Source: Streptococcus parasanguinis CC87K
GTDB taxonomy: Bacteria; Bacillota; Bacilli; Lactobacillales; Streptococcaceae
Direction of reading: 5' to 3'
DNA: 64,000 nt
Assembly (NCBI RefSeq): GCF_000507765.1
Contig: NZ_KI669402.1
Location: 62,001 to 126,000 of the forward strand
Within the stretch, counting starts at the first letter, position 1. Each line of letters begins with the position of its first letter. Made by a program: the position numbers and the translations under genes. The notes below the pieces were generated by a model that worked only from the letters and a program-made list of their open reading frames with translations, was not told the DNA's origin and searched no databases. This document shows, in pieces, positions 18,817 to 26,860 of this stretch.

Positions 18817-19593
18817 TTAATAACCGTATAATTTGGCGAACTCTTTTCCTACAAACTGTTTGATCCCTTCTTTGCGCGCTTGTTCTATTGTCAGAGTAAC
18901 TGCCGAATAGCTAGCTGGAAGAATCAACAATACAATCAAAGAAATCAAGCCAATTCTCATTTTAATGCTCAGCTCTTTAAATGAAGTTAAAGGAGATTTT
19001 CTCATCAAAATTCTTGTTCCAACAATGTTGGCTAGCATGATAAAGACACAGTTGATCAAGAAAAGATAGAGAGCCCCCAATAAAAATCGTACATTCCCAT
19101 TAGCTAAACCATAGCCAGCAGTACAGATAGGCGGCATCAAAGCTGTAGCAATGGCTACTCCTGGCACGATATTGTTTGCTTCTTTTTTCCTTGAACCGAT
19201 CACACCAGCAATCCCACCAGCAATAGCAATGAGAACATCCCAAATGGTTGGAGAGGTTCGTGCGATCAACTCGCTACTTGCATAAGACAAGGGAGAAATC
19301 CAGAAATACAGAGTCGAGACAAGCAAACTGACCAACACTTGAGTCAATAAAACCTCTAGAGATTGCTTGATTAAACGCGTATCAAAAATAGCTAAACCGA
19401 ATCCCAGTCCAACAATCGGTGTCATGAGAGGTGAAATTAACATGGCTCCAATAATAACAGCTGTTGAATTCATATTTAGACCGATAGAGGCAATAAAAAT
19501 TGCACACATCAAAATCGCTGTATCTCTCAATCGAACATGAAGGTCATCGTATAATTTCTCACGGTATTCCCGTGTTGAATAATTGGCAGTCAT
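18817..19593 (-). CDS. DUF389 domain membrane protein (C-terminally frameshifted)
   Basis: 258 residues cover the DUF389 core: LRDTAILMCAIFIASIGLNM, the highly conserved AVIIGAMLISPLMTPIVGLG, and ATALMPPICTAGYGLA, with about six membrane spans. Its transport or structural role is not known. The start ATG overlaps the stop of the K+ channel gene (ATGA). The expected cytoplasmic tail lies in another frame downstream, so the native product would be about 350 residues. Confidence 0.85.
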   Translation of the reverse strand: MTANYSTREYREKLYDDLHVRLRDTAILMCAIFIASIGLNMNSTAVIIGAMLISPLMTPIVGLGFGLAIFDTRLIKQSLEVLLTQVLVSLLVSTLYFWISPLSYASSELIARTSPTIWDVLIAIAGGIAGVIGSRKKEANNIVPGVAIATALMPPICTAGYGLANGNVRFLLGALYLFLINCVFIMLANIVGTRILMRKSPLTSFKELSIKMRIGLISLIVLLILPASYSAVTLTIEQARKEGIKQFVGKEFAKLYGY

Positions 19594-19913
19594 TTGTCCT
19601 CTCCTCTTTCCTTATTTAAATCGGTATAATAATTAATAATAACAGCTGATAAACAGCCAAAAAATATGAGCCCATAAATCGTCAAGAAGACACTGGTAAT
19701 CCTTCCAATCAAGGTCACAGCTAGGAGATCCCCGTAGCCGACAGTCGTCGAAGTCACAAAAGCATACCAAAGACCGTCTCCGTAATTTGTGATAGCAGGT
19801 TCAACTAGGAAAAGCACGCCTCCTGACCCAAAAACAAAGGTCACAAAACTCAGAGCAAACCGAGTAAAACCCGTAACCTGTATAATATGCCATAACATTT
19901 TTAAACGTCTCAT
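19590..19913 (-). CDS. Two-TM potassium channel family protein
   Basis: This 107-residue protein has an N-terminal basic segment, one membrane helix, a pore helix with the selectivity filter TTVGYGD, and a second membrane helix. This is the minimal KcsA-like ion channel fold (Ion_trans_2), assembling as a tetramer and passing K+. No regulatory domain is present. It sits between a damaged TMEM175-like gene and the DUF389 gene, so the group may concern ion homeostasis. Confidence 0.9.
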   Translation of the reverse strand: MRRLKMLWHIIQVTGFTRFALSFVTFVFGSGGVLFLVEPAITNYGDGLWYAFVTSTTVGYGDLLAVTLIGRITSVFLTIYGLIFFGCLSAVIINYYTDLNKERGEDK

Positions 19914-19926
19914 TTGTTCTCCTTAT

Positions 19927-20271
19927 TCATACTAGCTCCTGACCGAGCCGTTTTTTCCAATAATCAAAGTGAAGATAGGACATGATCTCCATCAGAGAAA
20001 GATAGACAAACTGATAGATCTGATTTAAGCTGATTATCAACTGATATTGTTTGAAAAATGACTGGAAGAAAGACCAGATATGACTGTCTTGAATCAGTCC
20101 CTTCTTAACATCAGACAGGATATTAGCTAAAGCTCCCAAGGACTGAAACGGTAAATCCTTGACATTTATATAGATCCGGTCCACCACATCATTCAGACTG
20201 GTATCTTGGATGGCATGAAATTCTCCAAAGAGAACTCCTGCCGCTCCAAGAGTAGAAACAAATTCCACCAA
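19927..20271 (-). other. Unassigned 114-codon frame after the TMEM175-like fragment
   Basis: An open frame from TTG 20271 encodes GVLFGEFHAIQDTSLNDV..., then SLGALANILSDVKKG and a hydrophobic stretch (YQFVYLSLMEIMSYL), ending KKRLGQELV. It overlaps the TMEM175-like fragment in another frame and does not resemble TMEM175 sequence. It may be the C-terminal part of a different gene joined by deletion. No function is proposed. Confidence 0.35.
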
Positions 20272-20495
20272 ATAATTTCTGAGGAAATTTTCTCAACCTT
20301 TTCCCATAATGTGTTTAGTGCCATCCATAACGATCCCAACCAGAAAAAGGAAAGAAAACAAGCAAAGAAATTTTGCCGTAAATCCCAAAAAGCTTCAAGA
20401 CTTGGTGTTGTTGGTTTTTCTAACTCTAAAATCAAGATGGTCATAATAATTGCTAGAACAGCATCTGTCAATACAATTAATCTGTCTTTCTTCAT
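20193..20495 (-). pseudogene. TMEM175 (DUF1211) potassium channel, N-terminal half
   Basis: The product starts MKKDRLIVLTDAVLAIIMTI, the signature first helix of bacterial TMEM175 channels (usually about 200 residues), then FACFLSFFWLGSLW and the IIWWNLFLLL helix. After this it loses similarity and stops, so helices 4-6 are missing. It probably was inactivated by a deletion fused to unrelated coding DNA. Confidence 0.75.
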
Positions 20496-20798
20496 CGGAT
20501 TGCATCCCCTTTCTTTTTTGTAACATTCTATCTTATCGCATAATATTGGATATTCTTTCATAATCCGACTACAAACAAAAATAAACCAAAAAGTCTGTCC
20601 CTATTATGCTATATTTAACTCTAGAAGTATTCATCCATCTAATTAATAAATATATCATATTTCACAATAAATGAATACTATCAAAGATTCATCCCCTTTC
20701 ACTTCATCATTTAGTGTTGCTTAGATTTATCAAAAACAACCAAATTTGTATTAATTTCAAGTATCACCTAGTTACAAAAATTTGGGGTGAACAGAAAA

Positions 20799-20898
20799 AG
20801 CATCCCGTATTTTTGATACGAAATGCTTTCAATAAGTTTAAATAAGTTTTAACGTTTACTAAATTGTGATGCTTTACGAGCTTTTTTCAAGCCTGGTT
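20799..20898 (-). repeat. rpsI-tail site F (attachment-site-like)
   Basis: The minus strand at 20847-20898 encodes PGLKKARKASQFSKR plus stop. A hairpin with arms agcat..cgtatc and gatacgaaatgct (20799-20828) stands where the rpsI terminator belongs. It is the rightmost rpsI tail found; no intact rpsI lies to its right within the window. Confidence 0.8.
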
Positions 20899-21000
20899 GG
20901 AAACACTTCTATTTGAATACGTTTCAAAATGCGCTTAAAATCAATGTTTTCTCACGTTTTCAGAAAGAACAATTTCATCTAATTTGAATAACTTTCATTT

Positions 21001-21069
21001 GAATGGTGTGAATTTTACACTAAAAATACACGAATTGAGCTAGATTTTACCAAAAAGTTCACACCATTA
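21001..21069. repeat. 70-bp inverted-repeat element beside site F
   Basis: It starts aatggtgtgaattttac and ends gttcacaccatta, homologous to 18331-18400. Its first 14 bases, aatggtgtgaattt, recur exactly just after the integrase gene at 49392-49405. Confidence 0.6.
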
Positions 21070-21129
21070 TTACCTTCGAATCATTAAAAAATAAAGCAAG
21101 TAATTTTTAATAGTCACTTGCTTTTTGTA

Positions 21130-21501
21130 TCAATGACTTTTTACAAAATCTAAAATATCTTCGTAGGTTAATTCTGATGCCGCTACACCCAATCCGAGAT
21201 GAACCAACTCTTCATCAGTACAATCAAGCATAATATCGTTAAGTTCTAGTAGCACAAGCATTACAAAAATACCAATGCGCTTATTTCCATCTAAAAAAGC
21301 GTGATTCTTAATCAAAGAATAACAAAGCCTAGATGCCTTTTCTTCAATAGTTGGATATTGATCAACTCCAAAATAAGTGTCAAAAACATTCGAAAGCGAG
21401 GCCTCAACTAACCCCTTGTCTCGTACACCATCCATTCCTCCCGTAGATATAATCAATTGACTATGTAAGGCAACAACCTGTTCAACGGTTAATCGCTTCA
21501 T
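21130..21501 (-). CDS. doc: Doc-type Fic toxin (death-on-curing)
   Basis: This 123-residue Fic-fold protein has the Doc active-site motif HAFLDGNKR (67-75). Doc toxins phosphorylate EF-Tu and stop translation. The start overlaps the stop of the antitoxin gene, and GMDGVRDKGLVEASL is the conserved Doc N-terminal block. The toxin and its Phd partner probably stabilise this island. Confidence 0.93.
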   Translation of the reverse strand: MKRLTVEQVVALHSQLIISTGGMDGVRDKGLVEASLSNVFDTYFGVDQYPTIEEKASRLCYSLIKNHAFLDGNKRIGIFVMLVLLELNDIMLDCTDEELVHLGLGVAASELTYEDILDFVKSH

Positions 21502-21761
21502 TTAGCTAATTCCTTCAAGGCTTCTAGGTGGCGTGACAAGATAGAGCTTGCCACCTCGTCAACACTAGCTTGATCTGCAACAACAGCTTCTGTCTGTTCT
21601 ACTTGAACCAAGGTGTTATAGTCAACTAAAACATATTTAGGTTTATTGTTTTTCAAAATAACAGCTGTACCCTTACTATCAACCATACGAGCAACTTTAG
21701 AGAAATTCTGATTTGCCTCCGTGATTGGAATTAAATTTTCAAGATTAATTTGCATTGTCAT
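21498..21761 (-). CDS. phd: Phd/YefM-type antitoxin
   Basis: This 87-residue antitoxin has the Phd DNA-binding N-terminus: NLIPITEANQNFSKVARMVD, then VILKNNKPKYVLVDY. The C-terminal part (SILSRHLEALKELAK) would wrap the Doc toxin. It is the first gene of the pair behind GGAGGCGATG and is expected to repress its own promoter. Confidence 0.93.
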   Translation of the reverse strand: MTMQINLENLIPITEANQNFSKVARMVDSKGTAVILKNNKPKYVLVDYNTLVQVEQTEAVVADQASVDEVASSILSRHLEALKELAK

Positions 21762-22023
21762 CGCCTCCTTTTGTTTATCATACCATTATTAAGCAACAAA
21801 AGCAAAAATATAGGATGGATTTATCCTATATTAAGTGAAATAACTTAGTAATTTGAGGGGGGGTTTAGATCTTGCGTACGGTAAATGAGAATACTTTCAT
21901 GCTCAACTATAGTAAAATGATGGCAGCTCATAAGACTTCCTTTCGTAACTAGTTCGTTCAATTCTATTTTACTAGAAAATCTTATGAGCTTTTATTATCA
22001 TGTACTCATAAATTAACCCTTCG

Positions 22024-22791
22024 TCACTTATCAATTTCCTCCAGCTCTCTCAACCGTTCCTGTCCCAACTTCAACATCTCTTCCTCCACTTTACTCCATT
22101 TTCCGAAGAGGCATTCTTGTAAAACTTCTGCCGCTGAGGTTTCGTCTACTTGCGAATCATAAACACACGATTGATCTCTTTGATAAATTTGAATTTGATT
22201 AAAAATCTTATCATTTTCCAACTCTCGTAAGTTATCAACTAAATGTTCTACAATTCCATCATGGTGTGCTTTAGGAGTTGCTCTAGCTTGACTAGGATTT
22301 ATAGCATAGAGCTCTTCATAACGTATCAAGGTGCTGAGATAGGACAATTCCGGCTTGGTCGCAATCAGTGCAAGTGAGACTTGGTAACCTCTAATTGCCA
22401 ATAATTGTGCCGTTTTTCTAGGAACTTCTGTTGTTCTCAAGGTGCCCTCGATTAACAAATGATAACCTTGTTTACTCAATTCATCTACGAGATATTCAAC
22501 CATTTTTCCCGCAAACACTTTGGTATAATCCACACTATCTTTGCCATACTTTTCCTGTAGGCCAAGGTAGTTCGGATGAAAAGAGCGATAACTATCTCCA
22601 TCAATGATAATGATATTACCTTGAAATTCCCTTTGTTTAATACGATGAATCGTTGTTTTCCCAGCACCACTCTGTCCACCTAGCAAGATAGCCTTGGGCT
22701 GAGAAGAAGTTGTTTTACCACGAGTTAAAGAACGAACGAGTCGTCTGGATGCTCGTTCAAAATCATCTTGACTAAATTCTTCTAGTTTCAT
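22024..22791 (-). CDS. pezT: Zeta toxin PezT
   Basis: This 255-residue zeta-toxin kinase has Walker A GGQSGAGKTT (38-47) and the substrate-site segment IIDGDSYRSFHPNY. Zeta toxins phosphorylate UDP-N-acetylglucosamine and poison cell-wall synthesis. The length and neighbours fit the chromosomal PezAT system of streptococci. Its start codon directly abuts or overlaps the PezA stop. Confidence 0.93.
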   Translation of the reverse strand: MKLEEFSQDDFERASRRLVRSLTRGKTTSSQPKAILLGGQSGAGKTTIHRIKQREFQGNIIIIDGDSYRSFHPNYLGLQEKYGKDSVDYTKVFAGKMVEYLVDELSKQGYHLLIEGTLRTTEVPRKTAQLLAIRGYQVSLALIATKPELSYLSTLIRYEELYAINPSQARATPKAHHDGIVEHLVDNLRELENDKIFNQIQIYQRDQSCVYDSQVDETSAAEVLQECLFGKWSKVEEEMLKLGQERLRELEEIDK

Positions 22792-23267
22792 TAAGCCACC
22801 ACCAGATGAGTTGCTTGTTCTAGCATCCGTTCAATGCCATCCAAATAGCCATTATATCGCTCTACTTCATCAAAAGTCCCCACAAGATAAATCTTCGTGT
22901 TCAGCAAATCAGATAAATCATCGCTCATTAGAACCCAAGGATTAGAAGTATCATCATATGAAATACCTAGCTCATCTTGAAAACGATAAAGTTGCGCTAA
23001 GATATTCGCCCCTCGTTCTTTAATCACTTCAATTTTCAGGGTCAACTGGTAATCTTCTACTGGTGTGAGCATCTTTTCCTCCCCTACGATATCGATATAG
23101 GAAACATTAAATTTCTGGCAGATACGATCTATTAATTCTGTCGAAACTGAACTTATCCCGTTTTCATAACGACTTAGGCTATTTCGAGAGATACCAACAA
23201 TCTTTGCGAACTCAGGCTGGGTTAGATCATGTGTTTTACGTAACGCTTTAATATTTTCTCCGATCAT
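22791..23267 (-). CDS. pezA: PezA antitoxin/repressor
   Basis: This 158-residue protein has an XRE helix-turn-helix (MIGENIKALRKTHDLTQPEF, then GISRNSLSRYENG) and a C-terminal domain that neutralises PezT. The start is ATG 23267 behind AAGGAGG; the frame is open further upstream but without a start signal. The promoter and palindromic operator upstream indicate autorepression. Confidence 0.93.
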   Translation of the reverse strand: MIGENIKALRKTHDLTQPEFAKIVGISRNSLSRYENGISSVSTELIDRICQKFNVSYIDIVGEEKMLTPVEDYQLTLKIEVIKERGANILAQLYRFQDELGISYDDTSNPWVLMSDDLSDLLNTKIYLVGTFDEVERYNGYLDGIERMLEQATHLVVA

Positions 23268-23292
23268 GAAGGTCCTCCTTTTATTTATTTCT

Positions 23293-23334
23293 ATTATAGC
23301 ACAAAATTTAGAAACGCACCAAAAATGGTGCGTT
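23293..23334 (-). promoter_or_regulatory. PezA operator and promoter
   Basis: The palindrome AACGCACCA-aaaa-TGGTGCGTT occupies 23313-23334. The minus-strand -10 box TATAAT is at 23293-23298, with TTGGTG as the -35 inside the palindrome at an 18-base spacing. Confidence 0.85.
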
Positions 23335-23475
23335 GTTATGGCTGAGAGATAAAATGTCACACATTCAATTATTGAAGAAAAAAATCACTATAAGGCTGTT
23401 CAAAAGTCTTTGAGAGTATAAAAAATAAGAAAGCTACAATTGAAAACATATTAGAGATAGGAATCTATGGTATAC

Positions 23476-23505
23476 TAGTGATAATAAATAGTTATCGGTA
23501 GGAGA
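23476..23505 (+). promoter_or_regulatory. Mirrored 30-bp leader, left copy (plus direction)
   Basis: This 30-base sequence, running from TAGTGATAATAAATAG to the GGAG ribosome site, is identical to the reverse complement of 26776-26805. It contains GATAA-N7-TTATC, an operator-like inverted repeat, and an AT-rich -10-like region. Both facing transcription units of the TIR/caspase cluster start from it. Confidence 0.85.
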
Positions 23506-23514
23506 TTGATGAAT

Positions 23515-24078
23515 ATGACAAATAAAAAAATAAGAGTATTTTTAAGCAGACCTAATCCATTTACGAATGAGCAACAATACTTTATAGATAAACTAAAGAG
23601 TACTCTAGAGAACTATAATATAGAAAGCATAACTCTACAAGCAAAGGATTATTCTCCCTATGAATCATTATCTGCTTTAAATGAAATGATAAAAAGATGC
23701 TATGGTATGGTTATCTTAGCTTTCGGTCATACGTATATTCAATCTGGAGTTTTAAAAAAGGGAGCAATTCAAGATAAAAAGTTTTTTGAATCTGACGAAC
23801 AGTCGTTAGATGGGAAATGGATTACTAGTTCGTTTTGCCAAATTGAAGGTGCTATGGCGATCTCAAATAATATTCCTATTCTAATCATTAAGCAAAAAAA
23901 TTTGCGAATTGATGGCATTCTAAAAGATGATAAAAAAATTGTATCTGTATCAGATTTTTCATTGGATGATAAGACACAAATTGACTCTTTCTTCGAACAA
24001 ATTTTAGAGAAAGAAATATATTGTTGGAAAAAATCATTGGAAGAAATATTTAATACAATTGAGGGAAATATCGTATAG
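23515..24078 (+). CDS. TIR-like/deoxyribosyltransferase-like protein of the caspase defence cluster
   Basis: This 187-residue soluble protein shows alternating beta/alpha segments (IRVFLSRPNPF, ESITLQ, YGMVILAFG, PILIIKQ) and a glutamate in SFCQIEGAMAISNN (Glu111). The glutamate stands where nucleoside deoxyribosyltransferase-like and TIR-like folds hold their catalytic residue. I cannot assign a named family. ATG 23515 is ten bases after GGAG; an ATG at 23509 is also possible. It is the first gene of the unit that continues with the TIR-like and caspase-like genes. A role in NAD-derived signalling is inferred. Confidence 0.6.
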   Translation: MTNKKIRVFLSRPNPFTNEQQYFIDKLKSTLENYNIESITLQAKDYSPYESLSALNEMIKRCYGMVILAFGHTYIQSGVLKKGAIQDKKFFESDEQSLDGKWITSSFCQIEGAMAISNNIPILIIKQKNLRIDGILKDDKKIVSVSDFSLDDKTQIDSFFEQILEKEIYCWKKSLEEIFNTIEGNIV

Positions 24079-24135
24079 CATACTTTCTAATGTGATATAA
24101 TACAAACAAAAATACTTTTAAAGGGAGGTATTTAG

Positions 24136-24513
24136 ATGAAAAGAATCTTTATAAGTTTTGCCATTGAGGATGAAAATTTACGAGATTTTCTAAGGGGCCA
24201 ATCAAGAAATACAAACTCTCCATTTGAATTTGTGGATATGTCTGTTAAACAACCTTGGGATTCTCAATGGAAAACTAAATGTAGAACAAGAATTAGAGGG
24301 TGTGACGGTATGATTTCTATCATTACTAGGAATACCAAGAAAGCAGATGGGCAAATTTGGGAAATGAACTGTGCTATAGATGAGGGGATACCACTACTTG
24401 CAATTTATGGGAACAAAGATCATATTGGTGCGACGATTCCAAATGAATGTGGCTATCTTCCTGTAGTAGATTGGAATTGGGAAAAGATTAGCGCTTGGAT
24501 AAAACAATTGTGA
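24136..24513 (+). CDS. TIR-like protein (ThsB-like, MTH538/DUF1863 type)
   Basis: This 125-residue protein starts MKRIFISFAIEDENLRDFL, the beta-A strand of TIR-like domains (F-I-S-F/Y then acidic). It continues with CDGMISIITRNTKKADGQIWEMNCA, where Glu76 is the probable catalytic residue, and IPLLAIYG. ThsB proteins of Thoeris systems have this form and make a cyclic ADP-ribose signal after phage infection. It precedes a caspase-like gene by 10 bases. GGGAGG lies ahead of the ATG. Confidence 0.85.
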   Translation: MKRIFISFAIEDENLRDFLRGQSRNTNSPFEFVDMSVKQPWDSQWKTKCRTRIRGCDGMISIITRNTKKADGQIWEMNCAIDEGIPLLAIYGNKDHIGATIPNECGYLPVVDWNWEKISAWIKQL

Positions 24514-24523
24514 GGTATAATTT

Positions 24524-25504
24524 ATGTTAAAAAACAAGGCATTAATTGTTGGTATCGATGCATATTCTCAGGCTCCGTTAGGGGGGTGTACTAATGATGC
24601 AGAGGAGATAGCGAAATTATTGGAGGAGAACGAGGATGGTTCCCCTAATTTCAGTGTTAAGCTAAAACTTAATATACAAACAAAAGCAGAGTTATTGGAG
24701 GACCTTCATTCTTTATTTAAAGAAGGAGAATCTGACATTGCACTCTTTTATTTCTCAGGACATGGGACAGATGAGATGGCTGGTCAAATCGTAACACCAG
24801 ATTTTAATGGCTATGATATGGGAATTTCTATGAATGATATACTTCGACTAGCAAACACTTCAAAAAGTCGAAATAAAATTATCATCTTAGATTGTTGTTA
24901 TTCTGGAAAGTTAGGAGATTGTAGTCCTATAGACTCATCGAATACCATGATTGGAAAAGGTGTTACTATTCTAACAGCCAGCGATCGTGATGAGGTTGCT
25001 ATTGAGGATGGAATAACTGGTCATGGTGTGTTTACTGAATTACTAATTCAGGGGCTAAAAGGTGGAGCAGCAGATGTTAGCGGGAATATCACTCCTGCTA
25101 GTTTATATTCTTTTGTTGATCAGTCACTTGGAGTATGGGAACAAAGGCCGCTATTTAAAACAAATATAACAGGATTTTTACCTATCAGAACTGTTGAAGC
25201 TAAAGTATCAAAAAAGGTGCTACGAAAACTTCATCAATATTTTCCAGAAGCTACTTCAGAATTTCAATTAGATCCATCATTTGAATTTACCAATACTCCT
25301 GAAGTAACTCATGAATATAAAGAACCTTTCGCGAAAGAAGAAAATGTTGGTAAATTTAAAGAGTTACAGCTTTATGAAAGCGTAGGTTTGATCGAACCTG
25401 TTGGAGAGGAGCATATGTACTTTGCTGCTATGAATAGTAAGTCTTGCCGTTTGACACCACTAGGTTTACATTATTGGAAATTATCAAGAGATAAAAGATT
25501 TTAA
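24524..25504 (+). CDS. Caspase-like peptidase with C-terminal winged-helix-like region
   Basis: This 326-residue effector has a peptidase C14 domain (about 1-215): KALIVGIDAYSQAPLGGC, the catalytic histidine in YFSGHGTDE (His80) and the catalytic cysteine in ILDCCYSG (Cys125). The C-terminal part (about 275-326) reads like a winged helix: FKELQLYESVGLIEPV and CRLTPLGLHYWKL. Bacterial Thoeris-type systems with a caspase effector are activated by a TIR-made nucleotide, and the pairing with the upstream TIR-like gene fits that. The C-terminal region might bind ligand or partner; that is inference. A bidirectional terminator follows. Confidence 0.85.
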   Translation: MLKNKALIVGIDAYSQAPLGGCTNDAEEIAKLLEENEDGSPNFSVKLKLNIQTKAELLEDLHSLFKEGESDIALFYFSGHGTDEMAGQIVTPDFNGYDMGISMNDILRLANTSKSRNKIIILDCCYSGKLGDCSPIDSSNTMIGKGVTILTASDRDEVAIEDGITGHGVFTELLIQGLKGGAADVSGNITPASLYSFVDQSLGVWEQRPLFKTNITGFLPIRTVEAKVSKKVLRKLHQYFPEATSEFQLDPSFEFTNTPEVTHEYKEPFAKEENVGKFKELQLYESVGLIEPVGEEHMYFAAMNSKSCRLTPLGLHYWKLSRDKRF

Positions 25505-25548
25505 AAAGGGAAGTGAGCAAAATTGCTCATTTCCCTTTAATTATTTTT
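25503..25548. terminator. Bidirectional terminator between the convergent defence genes
   Basis: The perfect hairpin aaagggaa-tgagcaa / ttgctca-ttcccttt has A- and T-rich flanks on both sides. It overlaps the last codons of the minus-strand gene. Confidence 0.85.
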
Positions 25549-26768
25549 AGAGTTTCATGATAATCATGCTTTAGCTCTTTACGACCTGAGCTTACCGTCT
25601 CTTCTTGCCTTTTTGTAACAGGCTTAAATTCAATAATTGATTCATCAGTACCAAATGCAATTAGGGTCAAATCTTTAATGTTTTCATTATACCAAGTATT
25701 GTCAAGATCAGTTTCTTCTCGTTTGAGAAATTGTAATTCTGTTAAGCAAGTTTTAGCAAAATGAACAGCAGAGTAGTAATACTCTTTTATTGATTCAATA
25801 TCTTTTGATATACAATATTGTTTTAACAAAAGTGCACAGTAGTTTCTAGCACAATAAAGATTCCCACTTTCAAAGTTTGAGCCATTTTTGTAATATCTTC
25901 TAGCTTGTTCTAAAAATTTGCATTCTTTAGTTAGGCCAAATATTTGTTTATTTATTGCTGCAACAATACCCAGTAAGTTTTCGTTTGTCGATGTAGCTAA
26001 ATCTATGTTCTCATTAACGTATGATAAGGTTAAAAGCAAATTTTCTAGGGACAAATCTTTTTTATAGCTACATAATAGATATTGAGAAAGTATATCTTCA
26101 TCAAAGGATAAGTTTAAAACTTGAAGGTACTGATTTTCGGCTTCTTTAAACAGCATATTTTCCTTCAAATTTTCAGCTTTTTCAATCATTGTCCTTATAG
26201 ATGCTCCTGCTACATGTACATTTTTATCTAATTGAACTAATGGTTTAATCTTATACAAATTGAAATCAAATACAGGACTATCAATATAATCGGTATTGGA
26301 TTCTAGGCAAGAAATTAATATATCTTCTAATTCATCTTGCAGAGATTTTCTATAGTTTTCATCCGATACTATTTTCTTTCTATGATATCTTAATTGAGGA
26401 TTCATTGAAATATCAAAAAATGGGTATTTGCTAATAGTTAGTTCTTCACAAAGTATAATTGTAGATTTTGGCCTCATTGCATGCCGAAGTCCCAACTCAT
26501 AAATTGCATTTTGATTTAAAGTGCTTATATCAGCAATCACAATATCAGCTAAAAAAATAGATGTTATGAAGTTTTTATTAATAGCTAATGAAGTTGGAAC
26601 TTCATCTCCTCGATATGCTTGTGTGGAGTAGACTGATTTTAAATGATTTCGAGATAATACAGGCTTTATAAACTTAAAATAAACATCGTCTAAATTCAGT
26701 TTGACTAAAGTTCCAGGAATTTTTTTAACCCCATATCCCATGACTACAAAGCATGTTTTATTACTCAT
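25527..26768 (-). CDS. TIR-like N-terminal domain protein with helical C-terminus (TRAFs-binding-like)
   Basis: This 413-residue protein has an N-terminal alpha/beta domain: CFVVMGYGVKK, then IVIADISTLNQNAIYELGLRHA (Glu91 the likely active residue) and STIILCEE. This pattern occurs in TIR-like/deoxyribosyltransferase-like domains of proteins annotated as having a MAP3K TRAFs-binding domain. Residues from about 175 on are helical and TPR-like. It starts at ATG 26768, eight bases after GGAG in a leader identical to that of the facing unit. Its shared leader and position link it functionally to the caspase module. Confidence 0.7.
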   Translation of the reverse strand: MSNKTCFVVMGYGVKKIPGTLVKLNLDDVYFKFIKPVLSRNHLKSVYSTQAYRGDEVPTSLAINKNFITSIFLADIVIADISTLNQNAIYELGLRHAMRPKSTIILCEELTISKYPFFDISMNPQLRYHRKKIVSDENYRKSLQDELEDILISCLESNTDYIDSPVFDFNLYKIKPLVQLDKNVHVAGASIRTMIEKAENLKENMLFKEAENQYLQVLNLSFDEDILSQYLLCSYKKDLSLENLLLTLSYVNENIDLATSTNENLLGIVAAINKQIFGLTKECKFLEQARRYYKNGSNFESGNLYCARNYCALLLKQYCISKDIESIKEYYYSAVHFAKTCLTELQFLKREETDLDNTWYNENIKDLTLIAFGTDESIIEFKPVTKRQEETVSSGRKELKHDYHETLKIIKGK

Positions 26769-26775
26769 CAATCAT

Positions 26776-26805
26776 TCTCCTACCGATAACTATTTATTAT
26801 CACTA
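26776..26805 (-). promoter_or_regulatory. Mirrored 30-bp leader, right copy (minus direction)
   Basis: This is the exact reverse complement of 23476-23505 and includes the GATAA-N7-TTATC repeat and the GGAG ribosome site for the gene ending at 25527. Upstream of the identity the two flanks differ (TTTGTA here, GGTATAC there), so the repeat has sharp edges. Confidence 0.85.
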
Positions 26806-26860
26806 TACAAAGCATTCAAATAAGTATATAATAGCATGATTATTGATAAAGGAGTTATTC

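Noticed and set aside
13166-20898. The rpsI tails as small genes of their own
   Set aside because: Each encodes only about 16 codons with no start; they are 3' gene fragments.
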